From the NCBI GenBank assembly GCA_964036315.1, contig OZ038517.1:13902772-13966771 (forward strand): DNA of 64,000 nt, written 5' to 3'. A model generated the notes under the pieces. That model did not search any database. It was not told the origin of the DNA and saw nothing but the letters and a program-made list of their open reading frames with translations. The DNA is from Acanthosepion esculentum (lineage: Eukaryota > Mollusca > Cephalopoda > Sepiida > Sepiidae). Numbering within the stretch: the stretch's first letter is position 1; every line of letters begins with the position of its first letter. Positions 56,956 to 64,000 of this stretch are shown here, piece by piece. Both the position numbers and the translations under genes were made by a program.

Positions 56956-59100
56956 ATTTCATCCTAGCCAATAAAAATGGATAATTCTCGGTCTTATGCG
57001 CACAGATGCATGCTGGGATTTCTTCCTAGCCAATAAAAATGGATAATTCTCGGTCTTATGCGCACAGATGCATGCTGGGATTTCTTCCTAGCCAATAAAA
57101 ATGGATAATTCTCGGTCTTATGCGCACAGATGCATGCTGGGATTTCTTCCTAGCCAATAAAAATGGATAATTCTCGGTCTTATGCGCACAGATGCATGCT
57201 GGGATTTCTTCCTAGCCAATAAAAATGGATAATTCTCGGTCTTATGCGCACAGATGCATGCTGGGATTTCTTCCTAGCCAATAAAAATGGATAATTCTCG
57301 GTCTTATGCGCACAGATGCATGCTGGGATTTCTTCCTAGCCAATAAAAATGGATAATTCTCGGTCTTATGCGCACAGATGCATGCTGGGATTTCTTCCTA
57401 GCCAATAAAAATGGATAATTCTCGGTCTTATGCGCACAGATGCATGCTGGGATTTCTTCCTAGCCAATAAAAATGGATAATTCTCGGTCTTATGCGCACA
57501 GATGCATGCTGGGATTTCTTCCTAGCCAATAAAAATGGATAATTCTCGGTCTTATGCGCACAGATGCATGCTGGGATTTCTTCCTAGCCAATAAAAATGG
57601 ATAATTCTCGGTCTTATGCGCACAGATGCATGCTGGGATTTCTTCCTAGCCAATAAAAATGGATAATTCTCGGTCTTATGCGCACAGATGCATGCTGGGA
57701 TTTCTTCCTAGCCAATAAAAATGGATAATTCTCGGTCTTATGCGCACAGATGCATGCTGGGATTTCTTCCTAGCCAATAAAAATGGATAATTCTCGGTCT
57801 TATGTGCACAGATGCATGCTGGGATTTCATCCTAGCCAATAAAAATGGATAATTCTCGGTCTTATGCGCACAGATGCATGCTGGGATTTCTTCCTAGCCA
57901 ATAAAAATGGATAATTCTCGGTCTTATGCGCACAGATGCATGCTGGGATTTCTTCCTAGCCAATAAAAATGGATAATTCTCGGTCTTATGCGCACAGATG
58001 CATGCTGGGATTTCTTCCTAGCCAATAAAAATGGATAATTCTCGGTCTTATGCGCACAGATGCATGCTGGGATTTCTTCCTAGCCAATAAAAATGGATAA
58101 TTCTCGGTCTTATGCGCACAGATGCATGCTGGGATTTCTTCCTAGCCAATAAAAATGGATAATTCTCGGTCTTATGCGCACAGATGCATGCTGGGATTTC
58201 TTCCTAGCCAATAAAAATGGATAATTCTCGGTCTTATGCGCACAGATGCATGCTGGGATTTCTTCCTAGCCAATAAAAATGGATAATTCTCGGTCTTATG
58301 CGCACAGATGCATGCTGGGATTTCTTCCTAGCCAATAAAAATGGATAATTCTCGGTCTTATGCGCACAGATGCATGCTGGGATTTCATCCTAGCCAATAA
58401 AAATGGATAATTCTCGGTCTTATGCGCACAGATGCATGCTGGGATTTCTTCCTAGCCAATAAAAATGGATAATTCTCGGTCTTATGCGCACAGATGCATG
58501 CTGGGATTTCTTCCTAGCCAATAAAAATGGATAATTCTCGGTCTTATGCGCACAGATGCATGCTGGGATTTCTTCCTAGCCAATAAAAATGGATAATTCT
58601 CGGTCTTATGCGCACAGATGCATGCTGGGATTTCTTCCTAGCCAATAAAAATGGATAATTCTCGGTCTTATGCGCACAGATGCATGCTGGGATTTCATCC
58701 TAGCCAATAAAAATGGATAATTCTCGGTCTTATGCGCACAGATGCATGCTGGGATTTCTTCCTAGCCAATAAAAATGGATAATTCTCGGTCTTATGCGCA
58801 CAGATGCATGCTGGGATTTCTTCCTAGCCAATAAAAATGGATAATTCTCGGTCTTATGCGCACAGATGCATGCTGGGATTTCTTCCTAGCCAATAAAAAT
58901 GGATAATTCTCGGTCTTATGTGCACAGATGCATGCTGGGATTTCTTCCTAGCCAATAAAAATGGATAATTCTCGGTCTTATGCGCACAGATGCATGCTGG
59001 GATTTCATCCTAGCCAATAAAAATGGATAATTCTCGGTCTTATGCTCACAGATGCATGCTGGGATTTCTTCCTAGCCAATAAAAATGGATAATTCTCAGT
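56956..59100. repeat. 62-bp satellite, right block, about 35 units
   Basis: Same 62-bp unit. The CATCC variant lies at 57,828, 58,386, 58,696 and 59,006, spacings of 9, 5 and 5 units. TATGTGCAC variants lie at about 57,801 and 58,917. The last units drift (TATGCTCAC, TTCTCAGTC). Each unit carries GCCAAT and, on the minus strand, ATCCCAGCATGC. Confidence 0.98.
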
Positions 59101-59464
59101 CTTATGCTCACATAGTCTGCACCCAGTACGACTTCTACTGAACTGAATTACCAACATGAATCTTTTTTGTTCAATTTCTCTTCCAGTTTCCTCTCTCATT
59201 TGATTTTGTTTCCATGTTTCTTTTCCGTTTTGTCTACACCCTGGATAATACCATTCGTTGCCTCCAAGATCACCTCTCACCAATGATACGCTGGCGCCAT
59301 GACTGACTGGTGTAATCATATTCTTTATGTAAAGAAAAAGTCTTGGTTCAAGAATCTTAGCAAAAGAAGATAATATTTGCCTTGTTTATGTCTTAAGACG
59401 CTATGGACAAATCTAAGTTTAAACACTTGGTTCAGTTAAAGCAGGAAAAATGGACAAAACAACT
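59101..59464. repeat. Satellite-flanking block A, diverged copy 3, then unique
   Basis: ATAGTCTGCACCCAGTACGA, CTTCCAGTTTCCTCTCTCAT, TTTGTCTACACCCTGGATAA parallel block A at clearly lower identity; unassigned sequence follows from about 59,290. Confidence 0.75.
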
Positions 59465-59910
59465 TTGTATCTGCTTATATCTCTGAGATGAGGTATTATG
59501 ATTACTTGCATTATTCGGACCGTTATCCTCATCTTCATTGCCATATTCACATTTCAGCCTTGATTGGAATTTCAAACTGAACCCTCTATTTCGTCCACCG
59601 GGGGTAGATTGTTCTAGTTCCTCATGCCATGACTCTTCCGGATGTCTCAGTTATTTCCCTTTAACTCAACTCTCCAAGTTCTGGTTCACCACTGCTATGG
59701 CCTGGTATTGAACTCACAATTCTTGGGGTCTAGTCATTGGCTCTAACCAACATCTTTATCTGGGCCATGTGTCTTTGAGGATATCTGTGTATGAATTTTT
59801 GGGACTTAAACCTAATGTCTCAGCAACTATTTTTTTTTTTTACCAATGCTCATATTGCAATTTTTGTTATTATGGCAATGATAACAGTCCGAATAATGTA
59901 AATAATGCAA
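59465..59910. mobile_element. SINE-B, minus strand, with inverted tail remnant
   Basis: The minus-strand element runs from GATGAGGTATTATGATTACT (59,486) to the tRNA head near 59,700-59,775 (GGCCCAGATAAAGATGTTGG, then GTGAGTTCAATACCAGG). A plus-strand scrap, GGCAATGATAACAGTCCGAA, at 59,874-59,893 suggests the same head-to-head composite, now decayed. Confidence 0.65.
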
Positions 59911-60039
59911 ATAACTTAGTAGCCCGGATAAATAAATATGAACATCTATTGGACAATGTAAGTATTAAATTTTAAATTCTTTTTTCTGTAGTGACAGGAA
60001 ATATCAGTCTCAGCTCACACTTTCCCACCAAATCTAGTC

Positions 60040-60480
60040 ATATGAGTTCAACCAAAGATTATCAACGCTATATGGACTCAAAAATGCTTATGACCACATC
60101 ATGTTGAAACATCGGTTTCTATATGAAGTTAGCATCCTGGGTAAGGCCTCTGATCAGGAGGTTTTGAGGAGCGTGGAACCACCTCTTAATTGCTGATGTT
60201 CCCAGGTGCACCCTGACCCATGGTGGTAGCACCTGTTAGGGTCCCAGCTATGGGTAAATAGTTAACCCCTAAACTTAGGGTCAAAACACTATGAAAGTGT
60301 AAAAATAGGTCTTAATACCAGAAATACTTGGTAAAAAAAATGATTACCAGCAATACATTTTTTAAAAAAATATTACCAACAATGTTTTTAAAAAATAAAT
60401 ATTACCAGCAATACATTTTTGAAGGAAAAATATTATCAGAAATAACAAAATATTACTAGCAATAAAAATACCTGTGGTTT
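60040..60480. other. 5S-like scrap and A-rich degenerate repeat
   Basis: ATGACCACATCATGTTGAAA then CATCGGTTTCTATATGAAGT at 60,089-60,128 is a 5S 5' fragment (plus strand). From 60,300 an AAAAATATTACCAGCAAT unit repeats about five times to 60,470. Confidence 0.55.
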
Positions 60481-60735
60481 TATACTCCACCTATGCTGAG
60501 AAGACCTTAGTTACAGTTTCTGGGAGAGAGTACATAATCTGACATGATCTCCAGTTTGAACAAGATAAGTATGCCTCACACCCTCAGTCATGATGACTTG
60601 TGGTTTTGTGTTGGCACAGCCATTGACAGCTTCCTCTGCCTGATTTCAATCTCAAATCAACCTATAGGATGATTTTCAGGCACTATTCAACAGTGGATCA
60701 TCTCCCCAGGTCAGTATTATCAGGATGTCACATGA
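60481..60735 (-). mobile_element. SINE-C fragment
   Basis: The plus-strand reading ACCTTAGTTACAGTTTCTGG, TAATCTGACATGATCTCCAG and CACCCTCAGTCATGATGACT is the inverse of the SINE-C body; TTTTCAGGCACTATTCAACA leads to its head side. Confidence 0.65.
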
Positions 60736-60819
60736 CCATTATATAGCAGTCAATGTGCTATAAAATCCATATTCTAAAACGGAACCTTGCAGATGGTATT
60801 AAAGACTTGAAAATCCTTA

Positions 60820-61100
60820 GATGTAACACCATATCATATTGAAATACTGGTTCTCTTATGATCACTGAAGTTAAGCAACATTGAGTCTAGTCAGTACCTA
60901 GATGAGTAACCAGGTGTTGTAAGTTTGGATGTGCAGGTGGTGTAATGGATAATGGCTCAGAATTGTTAATTAAAGAGCCGAGTTCCAATTCCTGTTGGAT
61001 TCATTATATGTACTTACATGCAAATACCTTTGGGATTGTCTTCTCCCCAGCTATGGGTTAACTAGTAAGATTTGTATCACTAAATCATTCAGTCACTTAT
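60820..61100 (+). mobile_element. SINE-A (5S rRNA-tRNA fusion)
   Basis: 5S head nearly complete: ACCATATCATATTGAAATAC, TATGATCACTGAAGTTAAGC, TAGTCAGTACCTAGATGAGT, GGTGTTGTAAGTTTG. The tRNA-like part follows at once: GTAATGGATAATGGCTCAGA and GAGCCGAGTTCCAATTCCTG, then CAGCTATGGGTTAACTAG. Its boundaries match the 32.85-kb copy, so the fusion is a family trait. Confidence 0.8.
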
Positions 61101-61124
61101 GTGCCATGCAGGATACATGCTTAG

Positions 61125-61390
61125 GCGATCTTTTGATACATGACTGACGAGGCAGATTTTTTCTCGCAGTAGGTTGCCATTTCTTTCTGCAGTAGACCAG
61201 TTGCCATTCAAGGCTATAGAACCCGGACTGTCCTGCTATTTACCCATAGCTGGGGGGAGAAGAAGAGGATTCATACCTTTCCCAAGGGTATAGCACGTAA
61301 GTGAATGTAATGGATTCGACTGGAATTTGAACTCGGCTCTCCGATTCCTCAATCTGAGCCTCTATCTATTACTCCACCATGCCTCCTAAA
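61125..61390 (-). mobile_element. tRNA-derived SINE (SINE-D head)
   Basis: Minus strand: GGCATGGTGGAGTAATAGAT, GGAGAGCCGAGTTCAAATTC (B box), TTACATTCACTTACGTGC, CTATGGGTAAATAGCAGGAC, CCGGGTTCTATAGCCTTGAA. It matches the first half of the 38.7-kb element but lacks its GC-rich body. Confidence 0.75.
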
Positions 61391-61424
61391 TTATTACTAT
61401 CTCCATATTGATTGTAATATGTAA

Positions 61425-62500
61425 TTGATCCCCCACTTTATATACACATTTTTTTTGTTTGTTTATCAAAAACTGATTAGGTATGAATCCACCTCTTCTG
61501 CCCCCAGCTATAGGTTAATTAGAAAATCATTGTTATCTCCCCATCCAAAATTCTTACAGTCTAAAAGTATGGCTTTAAATAACCTGCAAAGGATTGATAA
61601 GCTGTTGAAAACGCAATCAGTCAATGAAATATTGATTAGCTACACAAGCTAATTTAGATATATTTCTTAGATATATTTACATTTTCTGGAATATAAATGT
61701 AAAGCTACCATCGGCATAAAGTGAAGGATCAGTTTATCTATTGCTTGTAATATAAAATCGATCCCCCACTTTATATAAACATTTTCTTGTTTGGTTATCA
61801 AATATGGATTAGGTACGAATCTACCTCTTCCCCCAGCTATGGCTTAATTAGTAAGACTTGCATCATTAAACCATTATTATCTAAAAAAAAAAAAACAAAA
61901 AAAACATCTTTCCTACAATCTAAAAAAATATTTTCTGGTTTGTAAATAAGCTGTAAAGGGTTGATAAGCTGTAGAAAATGAATTGATCTATGAAATTCTG
62001 ATAAGCTACACAGGCATGTCTTTTAGATTTATTTACATTCTCTGGAATATAACTGGATATAAACTACCCTGGCCAAAAAATGAGGGATCAGTTTTTATAT
62101 TATTGTAATATAAAATTGATCCCCCACTTTATAGCCACGTTATAATTTATTGTAAGCATGTCTTTTAGATTTATTTACATTCTGTGAAATATAAATGTAC
62201 AGAAACTACTGTAGCCATAAAGTGAGGGATCAGTTCATACATTGATTGTAATATAAAACTGAACCTCCACTTTATAGCCACGTCATAATTTCATGTTTGT
62301 TTATCAAATTCTGACTAGGTATAAATCCATCTCTTCTCCCCACCCCCACTAGCTACAGGTTAGTAAGACTAGTATCACTACAGCATTATTTTTTTAAAAA
62401 AAATGTTACTATCTAAAAGTATATCCTGGCTTTAAATAACCTGCAAAGGGTCGATAAGCCATAAAAAATGAATCAATGAAAAAAATGAATAGATTGAAAG
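61425..62500. repeat. Tandem TIR-bounded units carrying SINE-like cores, three to four copies
   Basis: GATCCCCCACTTTAT starts units at about 61,430, 61,762 and 62,118 (variant near 62,263), and the inverse ATAAAGTGARGGATCAG closes them at about 61,717, 62,080 and 62,219. Units are separated by about 30 bp (TTTATYTATTG...TAATATAAAA). Inside are CAGCTATRGSTTAATTAG and CTGCAAAGGRTTGATAAGCY, the body and tail of SINE-A without its head. This looks like tandemly amplified MITE-like units with terminal repeats of about 15 bp. Confidence 0.65.
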
Positions 62501-63149
62501 TAGCATTTTGAGAAAATAAAACACCCTTGTACTACTATAGCATAACGTAAAGATCAACTGTAAATAAAAAAACGCGACCCTTGCTCAAATTTTTCATTGG
62601 CCGCCCAGTAATTACTCCAAGTTATTTTTCAATCCTCAATGCTGTCAGTGTCCACCAAAAGCTGTGAAAGTACATACGACAGGCCACATTTTTATAGCAA
62701 AATTACCAGCAATATATTTCGTCATCTCCAAACTATATCTAAACAAAACAAAAAAATGTTTGCTCTGAAAATTATGCGCATAAAATTTGTAGTTGAAGCT
62801 ATAAAATTGTGTACAAAAATATTTATTTTGGCATTAAAGAACCCACAGAGGTGTTGACATGCTACTAAACACAATCAACCAACTGGATGGTTTTTCTGTC
62901 AAACCAATGCAATATTGGTCTTGGAAGGCTTCCATTGCCAAATATACGATGTGATTTGTCAAGCACTTTCTGTAATATGTAATTAAATAATTATGCTACA
63001 AACAAACACTTCACTTCCAAGTTAATCTCACTTTATTATTCTAATGCTTGAATACAAGATAATGGGTCTGCCATTTACTAACTACAGGTGAAACGATTAA
63101 ATGCACGAGGAATTTCCATTTTTAAATGGACTGAACAGGCAAGCTGAAT
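62501..63149. other. Intronic sequence, no supported feature
   Basis: A 72-codon frame (62,639-62,857) has no recognisable domain. Unique-looking. Confidence 0.4.
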
Positions 63150-63412
63150 ACCTGTCCTACGAACAGAGAAAATTTCTGTCTGAATTTCTGGGGTGAAGAG
63201 TTATCATTATTTACATTCAGGCTAATATCCTCATCTTTGTTGTTGTTATCACGCGATCGTATTAGGCTTGAATTTCTGGGATGAGGAGTTCTCATTATTT
63301 AAATCCAGACTAACATCCTCATCTTTGTTGCTATTATCACCTGATTGCCTTCTGTCTGAATTTCTGGGATGAGGAGTTCTCATTATTTACACTGTTTATA
63401 TTTAGTCCATAT
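63150..63412 (-). mobile_element. SINE-B tail fragments, three in tandem
   Basis: TCTGAATTTCTGGGRTGARG followed by ATTATTTAC...CTAAYATCCTCATCTTTGTT recurs at 63,178, 63,270 and 63,355, each the minus-strand 3' end of SINE-B. Confidence 0.7.
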
Positions 63413-64000
63413 AGAGAGAGAGGGAGTGAGAGAGAGGGGGAGTGAGTGCGAGAGATGGGAGTGAGAGAGAGGGGGAGTGAGTGAGTGAGAGAGAGAGGGA
63501 GTGAGAGAGATGGAGTGAGAGAGAGAGGGAGAGAGAGACAGAGGGAGTGAGAGAGAGACAGAGGGAGAGAGAGGGGGAGTGAGAGAGGGAGTAAGAGAGG
63601 GGGAGTGAGTGAGAGGGAGGGAGTGGGAGAGGGAGTGAGAGTGAGAGAGAGAGGGAGTGAGTGAGAGACAGAGGGAGGGAGAGAGGGAGTGAGAGAGAGG
63701 GAGTGAGAGTGAGTGAGTGAGTGAGTGATAGAGAGGGAGTGAGTGAGTGATAGAGAGGGAGTGAGTGAGTGAGAGAGAGGGAGTGAGAAAGAGAGGGAGT
63801 GAGAGAGAGGGAGTGAGAAAGAGAGGGAGTGAGAGAGAGAGGGAGTGAGAGAGAGAGGGAGGGAGTGAGAGACAGAGGGAGAAATAGAGGGAGTGAGAGA
63901 CAGAGGGAGAGAGAGAGGGAGTGAGAGACAGGGAGAGAGAGAGAGGGAGTGAGAGAGAGAGAGGGAGTGAGAAAGAGAGAGAGAGGGAGTGAGAGAGAGA
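63413..64000. repeat. Purine-only (GAGAGGGAGTGA)n tract
   Basis: Almost 590 bp of GAGAGAGGGAGTGAGAGAGA-type sequence with essentially no pyrimidine except T in GTGA, running off the window. It could form triplex (H-DNA) structures. Confidence 0.97.

Noticed and set aside
42353..64000. Upstream PKC exons encoding C2
   Set aside because: No splice-flanked minus-strand block with C2-like sequence was recognised; cannot exclude a short exon missed by eye.

Overview
Eukaryotic, AT-rich, almost gene-free DNA that is best read as the inside of one large animal gene on the minus strand. Four short minus-strand exons at 42,196-42,352, 32,566-32,597, 25,293-25,375 and 16,442-16,580 join in phase through GT-AG introns of about 7-10 kb. 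They encode the pseudosubstrate, a complete C1A zinc-binding domain and the first part of C1B of a novel-type (epsilon-like) protein kinase C. The C2 domain, the end of C1B and the kinase domain lie outside the window. The repeats (5S rRNA/tRNA-fused and tRNA-derived SINEs, Penelope-like elements, very long TA microsatellites, gypsy-type LTR elements) suggest a coleoid cephalopod mollusc, probably an octopus. That is inference from the repeat style; no species marker was seen.

Layout. 1-727: a 125-bp minisatellite. 0.9-8.9 kb: an 8-kb interrupted TA array with internal duplications. 9-16 kb: a GC-richer island with GA-rich flanks, a three-copy tandem duplication holding a SINE insertion, and a remnant of a non-LTR element with an endonuclease-like domain. 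16.4 kb: PKC exon. 17-21 kb: tandem repeat, a 5S-tRNA SINE, two LINE reverse transcriptase tails and an inverted SINE composite. 21-32 kb: foldback (palindromic) repeats separated by TA microsatellites, Penelope fragments and a PKC exon. 32-42 kb: the PKC microexon, more SINEs, a Penelope 3' half, a foldback element and a Tc1-like MITE, then the pseudosubstrate/C1A exon. 42.4-51.6 kb: a decayed gypsy/errantivirus-like LTR element with gag, protease, RT, RNase H, integrase and an env-like region. 51.6-64 kb: SINEs, a 5S-derived trimer, a 3.5-kb satellite of 62-bp units, TIR-bounded tandem repeats and a GA-rich tract running off the end.

The main surprise is a recurring RNA-like motif, CTGANGA-stem-GAAA followed by a tiny stem and TC, TA or TT. 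It matches the hammerhead ribozyme core and occurs in at least six unrelated foldback repeats, often once in each palindrome arm. A second surprise is a SINE family that inserts repeatedly as an inverted (palindromic) pair inside a single target-site duplication; three intact examples are seen. Translated TA-repeat frames (Tyr-Ile runs) are not genes.
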